The notes under the pieces: model-generated
The model's input: the letters and a program-made list of their open reading frames with translations, nothing else
Told to the model about the DNA's origin: nothing
Databases searched by the model: none
Source of the DNA: Acidobacteriota bacterium
GTDB taxonomy: Bacteria; Acidobacteriota; Terriglobia; Bryobacterales; Bryobacteraceae
NCBI GenBank assembly: GCA_026394055.1
Contig: JAPKYZ010000011.1
Coordinates: 1 to 33,805, forward strand
Direction of reading: 5' to 3'
Length of the DNA: 33,805 bases
Position numbers and translations under genes: made by a program
Shown here: piece by piece, positions 27,201-33,258 of the stretch
Position numbering within the stretch: position 1 is the stretch's first letter
Layout of the letters: the number at the start of each line of letters is the position of its first letter

Positions 27201-27366
27201 CGACGCCGAGCAGGTGATTTATGCGGAGCACAAGAAAGAAGACCAAAATTCAGTCATCTACTCAAGTGGATCGATAGAAGATCCATTCATAAACCGGCGG
27301 ATCGTTGATGTTCTGGAAGGAACAAAACCAGCTTTCAATAAGCGCGGCGATAAGTACCTTCAGTAG
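24241..27366 (+). CDS. PHP-domain plus ABC/SMC-like ATPase (TrlF-like), putative defence or nucleic-acid-processing protein
   Basis: A 1041-residue protein with an N-terminal PHP-type hydrolase domain: WDLQVHTPYSE (H32), VVGVTDYF (D69), ANVEL (E111) and LHSSDAH (H289, D292, H294). An ABC ATPase split by a coiled coil follows. Walker A is GNKGSGKS (383-390), a long Glu/Lys/Leu-rich helical region spans roughly 530-810, the signature LSPGERG starts at 920, Walker B is IPLVIDQPEEN (D946, E949) and the switch histidine is in MVTHNPN (H979). This is the Rad50/SMC-like arrangement. PHP domains in such fusions are predicted metal-dependent nucleases or phosphoesterases, and PHP-ABC proteins are thought to act in conflict systems. 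Codon use is more A/T-rich than in mdh, consistent with acquisition. It has no operon partner on its strand. Confidence 0.88.
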   Translation: MRSSSFSLAHALTDVGQYPRGSEWRRWDLQVHTPYSELNNSFSQHFPKYAKALLDRAYEKRIAVVGVTDYFSIEGYKELRELLSDREALTSLVGADVAAYAANILFLANVELRTSTIVRSPDRKDSRVNFHVVFADSVSVEDIEENFLRELKFTAESNPDSKDERWSLTVKNLAELGRRLKAQHRKFQDGTDLFVGMMNAVVDHSDVSDVLESRRSTFDGKYLLCLPADEDLSMCSWDGQGHLSRKLLLQKSHALFSSNRGTREFALGKRHPSPEDYVAEFKSLKPCLHSSDAHKDEELFNPTPGTETWVKADPSFYGLKQVLNEPADRVWIGEIPPSMVRVQQRPTRVIRSVAIYKLPSATTPERWFNCDILLNPELVAVIGNKGSGKSALSDIIGLLGGTPRHEAFSFLNQGRFRKPRDNKARQFRASLTWIDGTTDSVPTLDIMPDADAVEKIKYIPQNYLEEICNEIGSGKAGRFYRELQQVIFSHVPLAERLGFSTLDELLEHRGEETKEAIAQIVQELHQLNGDVVSMEERLAPANRKSIEAQLIEKRRELDAHGATKPAEVLKPEADVEAQRESQMVAEDLEASQLKLRDIEAELAELSSQDSAAVLAGATAEKVLGKIRNFKRQYDSFLSDLSGDFENIGVEVGLVLDLRIDTTAVDDLVRSTALIRAEIEAKCSADISDSPAAAKKGILAAIEALQSKLSAPQRAFQAYLKSLKLWEDRRGLIVGDAVAPGSIRYLEKQLTDLDTLPTRLAELRAEQERKLREIYREKQKLRNYYESYYGSVRRFLTQHPLAAGEQFQLTFNVAIAEHGFSEALLGKLNRRKTGSFMGDAEGASALRRLLESADFESEEGAREFTKSLFAALRSYEGKPVNIKDQLRQGTTVQDVYDYVYSLGFLSPVYNLQWDGKTLEQLSPGERGNLLLIFYLLVDIDDIPLVIDQPEENLDNQTVFKTLVPCIKDAKSRRQIIMVTHNPNLAVVCDAEQVIYAEHKKEDQNSVIYSSGSIEDPFINRRIVDVLEGTKPAFNKRGDKYLQ

Positions 27367-27371
27367 CGCAC

Positions 27372-27401
27372 GCAGGCCCACTTCGGCCGAAGAAGGCCTG
27401 C
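27372..27401. terminator. Bidirectional hairpin between convergent genes
   Basis: Arms GCAGGCC (27372-27378) and GGCCTGC (27395-27401) enclose a second palindrome, TTCGGCCGAA. It lies between the ATPase stop and the convergent radical SAM stop. It lacks a T run, so termination is likely but not assured. Confidence 0.5.
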
Positions 27402-27437
27402 AGACCGCATCCGGTGCCGACGGCGTTCGAGTTACTG

Positions 27438-28460
27438 CTATTGTCCGACACCCTGGATCTGCACCAGCTGTTTTTCGGGCATGGGCACGGGCTCCAGAGT
27501 CTGTTTGTCGCGCCAGAAATCGATGAGGGAGGTCTGGTGGACGCAGCTGACGGTGCAGGAGGGCGCGCAGCCCTTCTTGGTCTTGTACTCGCGGCGGACG
27601 TCGTCGACGGTGTACTCTTCCACCGGCTTGCCAGGGTAGCCGCGTTGCTGGCTGCAGTAGTGGACTAAACCGTCCTCGCAGACGTAGAGGTAGCGGGCGC
27701 CGGCGCGGCACTTCCAGTCGTTGGTGCGGCCTTCGGCGATGGCTTCCTGGAAGCCGTTGAACCGGGCGTAGCTGCGCTTCGAGAGAGCGCGGATCTTGTG
27801 GAAGACTTCCTTTGATTCCGGGTCCAGCGCCTTCAACTGCCCGCTGCCGTCGTGGATGATGCCCACCGTGGAGCTGAGGCCCAGCTCAATGGCGCGCGTG
27901 GCCACGGTCCAGGCATCTTGCGGATTGCGGACACCGGCGCCGATGACGGAGTTGATGTTGACGTGGAACAGCGCGTACTCAGCCAGCCACTTCAAGCGCA
28001 AGTCGAGCGTTTTGAGGCTCTTCTTCGACACATCGTCCGGGGTGACGTTGTCGATCGAGATCTGCAAGTGGTCCAGACCGGCGTCGTTCAGTGCCTCGAT
28101 CTTATCTTTGTTCAGCAGGAAGCCGTTGGTGATCATGCCCGCGATCGCACCGTGCGAACGGATGCGGGCGATGATCTTCTCAATATCGGGGTGCAGCAGC
28201 GGCTCGCCGCCGGAAATCGTGATCAGCGTCGCGCCCAGGCGGCCCAGCGCATCGATGCGCGAAAACATCTTTTCCAGCGGTACCGGAGCGGAAAAATCGT
28301 CGTATTCGTTGCAGTAGCCGCAATCGAGATTGCAGCGCCGGACGGGGATGATATGCGCCTGTACGACATGATCGGTGGACAGCAGTCCTTTCCCGATCAA
28401 CTTCAACTCCCGCTTCAGGCGCTCCCGGGCGCGCTGCTTCTTGAGTTCGGAATGCGGCAC
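27438..28460 (-). CDS. Radical SAM protein with C-terminal cysteine cluster
   Basis: A 340-residue radical SAM enzyme starting at GTG 28460. The cluster motif CNLDCGYC is at 43-50, then ISGGEPLLHPDIEKI, an AGMITNGFLLNKDK strand-helix and LDHLQISIDNVTPDD, the standard half-barrel. The C-terminal part carries more cysteines (DWKCRAGARYLYVCEDG, VHYCSQQRG, KGCAPSCTVSCVH), consistent with a SPASM-like auxiliary Fe-S domain as in peptide- or protein-modifying enzymes. No precursor peptide gene was recognised nearby, and the gene seems monocistronic. The substrate is unknown. It is not closely related to the larger radical SAM protein at the left end. Confidence 0.88.
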   Translation of the reverse strand: MPHSELKKQRARERLKRELKLIGKGLLSTDHVVQAHIIPVRRCNLDCGYCNEYDDFSAPVPLEKMFSRIDALGRLGATLITISGGEPLLHPDIEKIIARIRSHGAIAGMITNGFLLNKDKIEALNDAGLDHLQISIDNVTPDDVSKKSLKTLDLRLKWLAEYALFHVNINSVIGAGVRNPQDAWTVATRAIELGLSSTVGIIHDGSGQLKALDPESKEVFHKIRALSKRSYARFNGFQEAIAEGRTNDWKCRAGARYLYVCEDGLVHYCSQQRGYPGKPVEEYTVDDVRREYKTKKGCAPSCTVSCVHQTSLIDFWRDKQTLEPVPMPEKQLVQIQGVGQ

Positions 28461-28468
28461 AAACTGTC

Positions 28469-28497
28469 AGTATAACGGGATTGGCGCAGAATATCGA
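28469..28497 (-). promoter_or_regulatory. Candidate promoter of the radical SAM gene
   Basis: On the minus strand, TCGATA (28492-28497) and TATACT (28469-28474) are separated by exactly 17 bases. The GTG start follows the -10 after eight bases, so the mRNA would be nearly or fully leaderless. Confidence 0.42.
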
Positions 28498-28548
28498 CCG
28501 GAAGTCGGTTTGCGGCGCGAGAGACGCCGGAAAACTCCCCCGGTAAGT

Positions 28549-28941
28549 TTACTCCCGGACGCGAGGCACATCGGTCGCCGTAAAATCCTGCCCCTTGTAG
28601 AGCAGCGGCTCGCCAGACCAGCGGGCCAAAGCGAACGACGCACAGTCTCCGAAGTTCAATCCAGCCGGGTGGCGGCCTTTGCCGAAAAGCCGAAATGCGG
28701 TTCGGGCCACTCGCAACTGGTCTTCACCAAACGGCACAATTTCGACCGCCGCCCGCTGCAGGAATTGATCCAGATCGGCACCCGCATCTTCGCCATAGCG
28801 GCCCTCCAGTACCATTGACGCCTCCAGGACGGAAACGGCCGACATCACCTTACGCGGCGCATCCTCAATGAGCGAAATAAACTCCACGCGTTCCGGCTCA
28901 TCTTGCAGAATGGCGAGTACGGCGGAGGTATCGATCGTCAT
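28549..28941 (-). CDS. vapC: VapC-type PIN-domain ribonuclease toxin
   Basis: A 130-residue PIN protein of the subtype beginning MTIDTSAVLAIL. Catalytic acids are D4, E40 (SAVSVLEASMVLEGR), D99 (GLNFGDCASFALAR) and D119 (LLYKGQDFTATDV). This is a different VapC subtype from the two at the left of the window, and it pairs with a different antitoxin family. Expected to be a Mg2+-dependent endoribonuclease. Its ATG overlaps the antitoxin stop as ATGA, giving tight translational coupling. All catalytic residues are present. Confidence 0.93.
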   Translation of the reverse strand: MTIDTSAVLAILQDEPERVEFISLIEDAPRKVMSAVSVLEASMVLEGRYGEDAGADLDQFLQRAAVEIVPFGEDQLRVARTAFRLFGKGRHPAGLNFGDCASFALARWSGEPLLYKGQDFTATDVPRVRE

Positions 28942-29195
28942 CGCGTCGGTACTCCGAGATCGTCATAGCCCAGGAACTCCTCGTCGGTCAGCGTGGAAAT
29001 CACCGGGCGCCGGGCGCAGCGCAGCGCGATGGCATTGAGTTCATCAGCCAATCGTAGATGGCTCCGCGTGCGGTTCAGGCGGTCGTAGCGCTCGACGACG
29101 GCGGCGCGAATCGCTTCCGTCAGCGTCTCGCCTGTGAGTTCAACCAGTTGCCGGGCCACACGCTCGGTTTGCTCGCTCTTGATGCTAATCGGCAT
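28938..29195 (-). CDS. vapB: VapB-type antitoxin (PSK/Rv0623-like transcription factor family)
   Basis: An 85-residue antitoxin beginning MPISIKSEQTERVARQLVEL, then TGETLTEAIRAAVVERYDRL, the pattern of the Rv0623-like VapB family. The N-terminal half should form the DNA-binding dimer, and the tail TDEEFLGYDDLGVP the toxin-binding segment. It overlaps vapC by four bases. The ATG is preceded by an inverted repeat that also covers the AGGT ribosome-binding sequence, indicating autoregulation. It follows the sugar-dehydrogenase-like gene by 54 bases but probably has its own promoter. Confidence 0.9.
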   Translation of the reverse strand: MPISIKSEQTERVARQLVELTGETLTEAIRAAVVERYDRLNRTRSHLRLADELNAIALRCARRPVISTLTDEEFLGYDDLGVPTR

Positions 29196-29202
29196 AGGGT
29201 TC

Positions 29203-29232
29203 TACCTTTCTATAAGAATATCATGAAAGGTA
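29203..29232 (-). promoter_or_regulatory. Operator-like inverted repeat upstream of vapBC
   Basis: Perfect 8-base arms TACCTTTC (29203-29210) and GAAAGGTA (29225-29232) flank an AT-rich 14-base spacer containing -10-like sequence on the minus strand. The repeat lies seven bases before the vapB ATG. Confidence 0.65.
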
Positions 29233-29249
29233 TAGTCAACGCCTCGGCC

Positions 29250-31133
29250 TTACTTCGACGGCAGCTTGATCACCATCCGGCCCGCCTCATCTCCACCGGC
29301 CAGCGGTGCTGAGCCTGCAGGCAGGCCATTCAGCTCCAGGATGTAGGCCACGATGCTTTCGTAGGTGTCGCCGGGCAGGGAACTGGGGGCGGAGGGCGGC
29401 ATCGTCTTGCGGGACTTGTCGACCAGCGCGCGGACGCTGCGGCCGGTCCACGTTTTCTTGAAGTACTCACCACCCAGCGGCGTGCCCATCGTGCCGTTGG
29501 TTCCGGTATTGCCGTGGCAGACGGCGCAGTTGGAGTTGTAGGCCACCTTTCCGGCAGCGGCTTGGGATGCGGTGAACTGCGGCGGGATGCCGTTCACAAC
29601 AATCTCTCCGCGCAGATCTTCGGTGGCGGGCTTGGTCTGCGAAACCTGCGGGGCTTCGAGCACGCCGTTGGCGGGGCCGCCGGGACCGTTGGGACCCACG
29701 TAGGTGAAGGCCAGGATGGCGCCGGCGTTTTGCATGCGGCGCGTGATGCCGCCCGCGGCCGTGCCGGCTAGACCACTGGGGTCAGTGGCGACGTAGATGG
29801 TCCGGCCATCGGGGCTGACGGCGGTATCGCGGTAACGGTTTTCTGACCAGAAGTAGCGCGAGATGAACCCGGCGGCGGCCTGACCATCGGCCTTCAACGG
29901 CACGACGTAGAGCGACCCGCGCTTCAAGGCCGTCACCAGCAGCACGCGATCCCAACCGGGAATGCCGGTGCCTTTCGATTGGTAATGCTCGACGCTCGAG
30001 ACCGCGACGGTAGGCCAGCAGATGTAGTCGATCCCACCGCAGGCCTCATCCTTGAAATTGGTGCCGGTGGGCACGGTGAAGAGGGTAGCCAGCGGGTCCA
30101 CCATCGGCTTCGTGAAGGCTGATTCCGGCTCGCGCGGGACCGAGGGGTGAATCGCCAGGTCACTGAACTTGAGTTGCGAGCACGGCGTCGTGGCCTCGGC
30201 CCAGCGGGCAAACTCGTACGCCTTGCCATCCTTGAACCCGGCCACGTGCGGCCAGCCGTAGTTGCCGCCGGGCTTCAGCACGTTCACTTCGTCGTCGGTC
30301 TTGGGGCCTTGCTCGGAGGAGTAGATCGTGCCATCCGGCGCAAAGTCGAGCCCTTGCGGATTACGATGGCCCCGCGTGTAGACGTGGCTCACAAGGCCTT
30401 CGATCTTGGGGTTGTCGGCCGGGATGGAGCCATCCAAGTTGATCCGCAGGGACTTGCCCTGGTAGGCGACGTAATCCTTGGCGGAAAGCTCTTTGGCCGT
30501 CGGCAGACGCTGCGATTGCACCGCCAGGCAGACGTTGGCCAGCTGGTTGTGGCCCTGGTCACCGATGGTGACATAGAGCTTCTGGTCCGGCCCAAACTTC
30601 AGGCGCCCGGCGTTGTGATCATTACCGGCGGGGAGGCCGTCGATGACAGTCTGGGGTTGAGCGAGCAGACCGCTCTGCGCATTGTAGGTGAGCCGGACGA
30701 TCTTGCCGTACAGGAATCGGTAGGGGCTGTTCAGGTCGGTGACGTTCGGGTCTGGACCCTTGGCCCGGTCGATGTAGGTGTAGTAAACGTAGACGTAATC
30801 CTGCCCCGCGCCCTTCAGCAGTTGAGGATGCAGCGCCATCCCCAGCAGTCCGTCCTGGCCGCCGGGAGCAAACACTTCGTCGATCGTGCCCGCCACTTTG
30901 CGTTCGCCGGTCGCCGGGTCCACGCGCGTGATGCGCTTGCCGGTCCGCTCCGTCACCCAGATCTTGGCATCCGGCCCCCAGGTGATCTCCCAAGGTCCGT
31001 CGAGGCCGTCGGTGATGACGGTTTTGCGGAACTGCTTGTCGGGCCGAAGCGCTGTCTCGGGGCCATTCTGGGCGGTGGCGACGCAGACGAGGGTCAGCAA
31101 AAGGGTGGTGAGCCGGGTACGTGGAGTCAACAT
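29250..31133 (-). CDS. Secreted glucose/sorbosone dehydrogenase-like PQQ protein with C-terminal cytochrome c domain
   Basis: ATG 31133 is chosen because it starts a signal peptide (TRLTTLLLTLVCVATAQ); the frame is open 77 codons further upstream, but that sequence is not leader-like. The 627-residue protein has a six-bladed-propeller dehydrogenase pattern: LDGPWEITWGPDAKIWVTER, GGQDGLLGMALHP, GNDHNAGRLKFGPDQKLYVT, RGHRNPQGLDFAPDGT and GPKTDDEVNVLKPGGNYGWP. A C-terminal cytochrome c domain has CAVCHGNTG and a likely Met ligand in RKTMPPSAP. Such enzymes oxidise aldoses or polyols with PQQ in the periplasm and pass electrons to the attached heme. The sugar is not identifiable. No ribosome binding site stands out. 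Confidence 0.88.
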   Translation of the reverse strand: MLTPRTRLTTLLLTLVCVATAQNGPETALRPDKQFRKTVITDGLDGPWEITWGPDAKIWVTERTGKRITRVDPATGERKVAGTIDEVFAPGGQDGLLGMALHPQLLKGAGQDYVYVYYTYIDRAKGPDPNVTDLNSPYRFLYGKIVRLTYNAQSGLLAQPQTVIDGLPAGNDHNAGRLKFGPDQKLYVTIGDQGHNQLANVCLAVQSQRLPTAKELSAKDYVAYQGKSLRINLDGSIPADNPKIEGLVSHVYTRGHRNPQGLDFAPDGTIYSSEQGPKTDDEVNVLKPGGNYGWPHVAGFKDGKAYEFARWAEATTPCSQLKFSDLAIHPSVPREPESAFTKPMVDPLATLFTVPTGTNFKDEACGGIDYICWPTVAVSSVEHYQSKGTGIPGWDRVLLVTALKRGSLYVVPLKADGQAAAGFISRYFWSENRYRDTAVSPDGRTIYVATDPSGLAGTAAGGITRRMQNAGAILAFTYVGPNGPGGPANGVLEAPQVSQTKPATEDLRGEIVVNGIPPQFTASQAAAGKVAYNSNCAVCHGNTGTNGTMGTPLGGEYFKKTWTGRSVRALVDKSRKTMPPSAPSSLPGDTYESIVAYILELNGLPAGSAPLAGGDEAGRMVIKLPSK

Positions 31134-31430
31134 TGTCTCTTGAAGGATGATACGCCGTCGCGCGTCGGCGGGTGAAGGTGGGGCAGCGATGGCGCCCGGC
31201 CAACCGCCCACGAACGCCCTGAGATCAAGCAACTGTCGCCCGCCGAGCGGCGACAGAATGGTGCGGAGTGGTCGCGTGACCGCCACAGGCCCGAGTGACG
31301 AGGCCCACTTTGCCGTAGGCATGCGATGGCCGGGTGTCTCGAAGCTTGGTGGACTGGAGGGCACTCCGCTCCATTCTGCCGCGGCTCAGCGTGAAGCAGT
31401 TGCCTCACTCCACCGCCTCACTCCACCGCC
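31134..31430. other. Intergenic region with a strong hairpin
   Basis: No supportable gene. A perfect hairpin, CTGTCGCC (31233-31240) and GGCGACAG (31249-31256), sits in the middle without a T run. Short triplet-like tandem repeats lie at the right end. The open frame running into it from the dehydrogenase gene has the low-complexity look of a non-coding extension. Confidence 0.5.
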
Positions 31431-31440
31431 TCACTCCACC
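31402..31440. repeat. Three perfect tandem copies of a 13-bp unit across a stop codon
   Basis: GCCTCACTCCACC is repeated exactly three times (31402-31414, 31415-31427, 31428-31440). The third copy contains the TGA stop and last codons of the PQQ propeller gene on the minus strand, so copy-number change could alter the 3' end without changing the protein. Confidence 0.9.
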
Positions 31441-33194
31441 CGGAACGCCAGCAGCACATTGCCCGGCATGCCACCCAGTGACCCATAGCCTGACTGGACG
31501 AACATCATCGTGCCGGGGCCGCCGGTGCCGATGATCACGGGGCCGACGCCGTTCAGTGAGCCGCCTTTGGCGGGCACTTTATTCACTGTGTCGAAGGGCT
31601 GCCGGGTGTCGAAATCCCAGACAATGGCGCCGGACTTCGAGTCGTAGGCGCGCAGGTGGCCGTCCATGGAGCCGGAGAAGACGATGTTCTTCAGAATCGT
31701 CGGCGGAGCCATTTGCGCGGCATTACAGGCCGGTGTGCCCTTGCAGGTTAGCTCCGGCGCGGGTGTGTGCCACAGCTTCTCCCCGGTGCCGATCTGCAGC
31801 GCATAGAGGCCACCTCCCGCGGCCGGGTTGCGGCCATCGAAATCGGAGACCGGGACATAGACAGCGCGGGCGTCGGCGCCGATGCCGAACTCGACGCCAC
31901 CCAGCGAGCCACCTTTGCCGACGCGAGTCTGCCAGATAAGCTTGCCGTTGTGGTCGGGGTCCAGGGCATGGACAATGCCCGACTTCTGCCCCGCGATCAG
32001 CAGCTTGCCGGCTAGCAAAGGCGAGGCGCCAAAGTCGTAGTCTTCACCGGCTTCGGGCGGGCAGTTGGCTTTGAAGGGAGAGACACAGGCGAGATTCCAG
32101 CGGTCATTCGGCGTCAGCTGATGGTGCCACTTGCGCTCGCCGGTGGCGAGATCCAAGGCCACGATCGCGTCGCTGTAGGGGCTGGGCGGGTCCGTGTAGG
32201 AGTTGCCGGTGCCGACATAGAGCAGCTTGCGCGCCGGGTCGATGGTGGGCGTCAGCCAGATGGCCGCTCCCGCGGGGCCATAGAGCTGCGTGCCCGCGGA
32301 GTTCTTGGTGGTGGGCTGCGGCGCTTCGGGGATCAGAAAGTGCTGCCAGAGCTGGCGGCCATCGCTGGGGTCCAGCGCGACGACGCTGCCGCGGAAGGTG
32401 CAGCAGGGGTACTTGGGGTTGCCGGCCGGGACCTCTTCCGCCGACGAGACGGGGACGTAGAGCCGGCCCTCATGCAGCGCGGGAGTGCCCGTGATGCGGG
32501 CATAAGGATGCCGGTCCAGCTTGAGTTTCCAGACCTGCTGGCCGGTCTGCGCGTCGACGCCGTAGACGTTGGTTTTGGTATCAGCGAACAAGGCCAGGCC
32601 GCGGTGGAACAGCACGGACGTGCGCACGGTGGCTTCGGCGGCAAAGCGCCAATGCTCGCAACCAGTGAGGCTGTCGAGTGCGCTGAGGATTCCCTTCTCG
32701 CCACCGGCAAAGACCACGCCATCAACGACGGCGGGTTGACCATTGGCATTGGCGGAGCCCGAGTGGCCAAAGGCCCAGGCGAGTTTGAGCTTGGTGGGGT
32801 CCAGCGTAATCGGCAGGTAGCGAGTGTTGCCCGGGCTAGGGCTCCAGCCCTGCCAGCCGCTCAGCTTGGACAACTTGGGCATCGGGGCGGGGCAGGCGTT
32901 GGTGGCGGCGGCGGAGGCATCGACACTCGAGGCGGCAAAGGCGACCACGGCGGCCTTTTCTTCGGCCGAGAGCAAGCTGCCCTGGTCCTTCATGCTGCCA
33001 CTCGTCAGAGCCTTCAGCACCGCGTCGCGGCTGAGCTGCTTTAAGACGGCAGGCAGTGGCGCTCGGGTCTCACTCGCGGGCCGATGGCAGGTGGCGCAAT
33101 GGGCGGCGAATAACGCCTGGCCGTCCGCCGGTGGAGGCGCCGCGCCCAGGGGCGTCAAGGCGAGCGCAAAAACAAAAATCGCGAGGACTCGCAT
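31431..33194 (-). CDS. PQQ beta-propeller dehydrogenase with N-terminal cytochrome c (polyvinyl alcohol dehydrogenase-like)
   Basis: A 587-residue exported protein (signal peptide to about residue 19, PLGAA). An N-terminal cytochrome c domain has HCATCH (C33, C36, H37). The rest is an eight-bladed propeller with repeated W-motif blades (LDSLTGCEHWRF, VDAQTGQQVWKLKL, LDPSDGRQLWQHFL, LDLATGERKWHHQL, YDSKSGAIVWDFD). The adjacent cysteines in KYPCCTFRGS resemble the vicinal disulfide of PQQ alcohol dehydrogenases. The domain order cytochrome-then-propeller and the ASPLL/NDRWNLACVSPF segments match PVA dehydrogenase-type enzymes; the true substrate may be another alcohol or polyol. A TATAAT lies eight bases before the ATG, so the mRNA may be leaderless. 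Confidence 0.88.
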   Translation of the reverse strand: MRVLAIFVFALALTPLGAAPPPADGQALFAAHCATCHRPASETRAPLPAVLKQLSRDAVLKALTSGSMKDQGSLLSAEEKAAVVAFAASSVDASAAATNACPAPMPKLSKLSGWQGWSPSPGNTRYLPITLDPTKLKLAWAFGHSGSANANGQPAVVDGVVFAGGEKGILSALDSLTGCEHWRFAAEATVRTSVLFHRGLALFADTKTNVYGVDAQTGQQVWKLKLDRHPYARITGTPALHEGRLYVPVSSAEEVPAGNPKYPCCTFRGSVVALDPSDGRQLWQHFLIPEAPQPTTKNSAGTQLYGPAGAAIWLTPTIDPARKLLYVGTGNSYTDPPSPYSDAIVALDLATGERKWHHQLTPNDRWNLACVSPFKANCPPEAGEDYDFGASPLLAGKLLIAGQKSGIVHALDPDHNGKLIWQTRVGKGGSLGGVEFGIGADARAVYVPVSDFDGRNPAAGGGLYALQIGTGEKLWHTPAPELTCKGTPACNAAQMAPPTILKNIVFSGSMDGHLRAYDSKSGAIVWDFDTRQPFDTVNKVPAKGGSLNGVGPVIIGTGGPGTMMFVQSGYGSLGGMPGNVLLAFRVE

Positions 33195-33201
33195 CCCCGC
33201 G

Positions 33202-33232
33202 ATTATATGTGCTGTCGCAGCCCGGCTGTCAC
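33202..33232 (-). promoter_or_regulatory. Candidate promoter of the PQQ propeller gene
   Basis: On the minus strand a consensus TATAAT (33202-33207) lies seven bases before the ATG at 33194. GTGACA (33227-33232) is a possible -35, with a long 19-base spacer. The predicted transcript would be leaderless. Confidence 0.5.
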
Positions 33233-33239
33233 AGCCCGG
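33212..33239. repeat. Two-copy 14-bp tandem repeat
   Basis: CTGTCGCAGCCCGG (33212-33225) is followed directly by CTGTCACAGCCCGG (33226-33239), one mismatch. It overlaps the promoter region between the PDZ and PQQ genes. Confidence 0.8.
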
Positions 33240-33258
33240 CGAGTGGCGCTGGTGGCAA

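Noticed and set aside
30147..33044. Plus-strand frames opposite the two PQQ genes
   Set aside because: Both are antisense shadows; the minus strand carries complete propeller and heme motifs with signal peptides.
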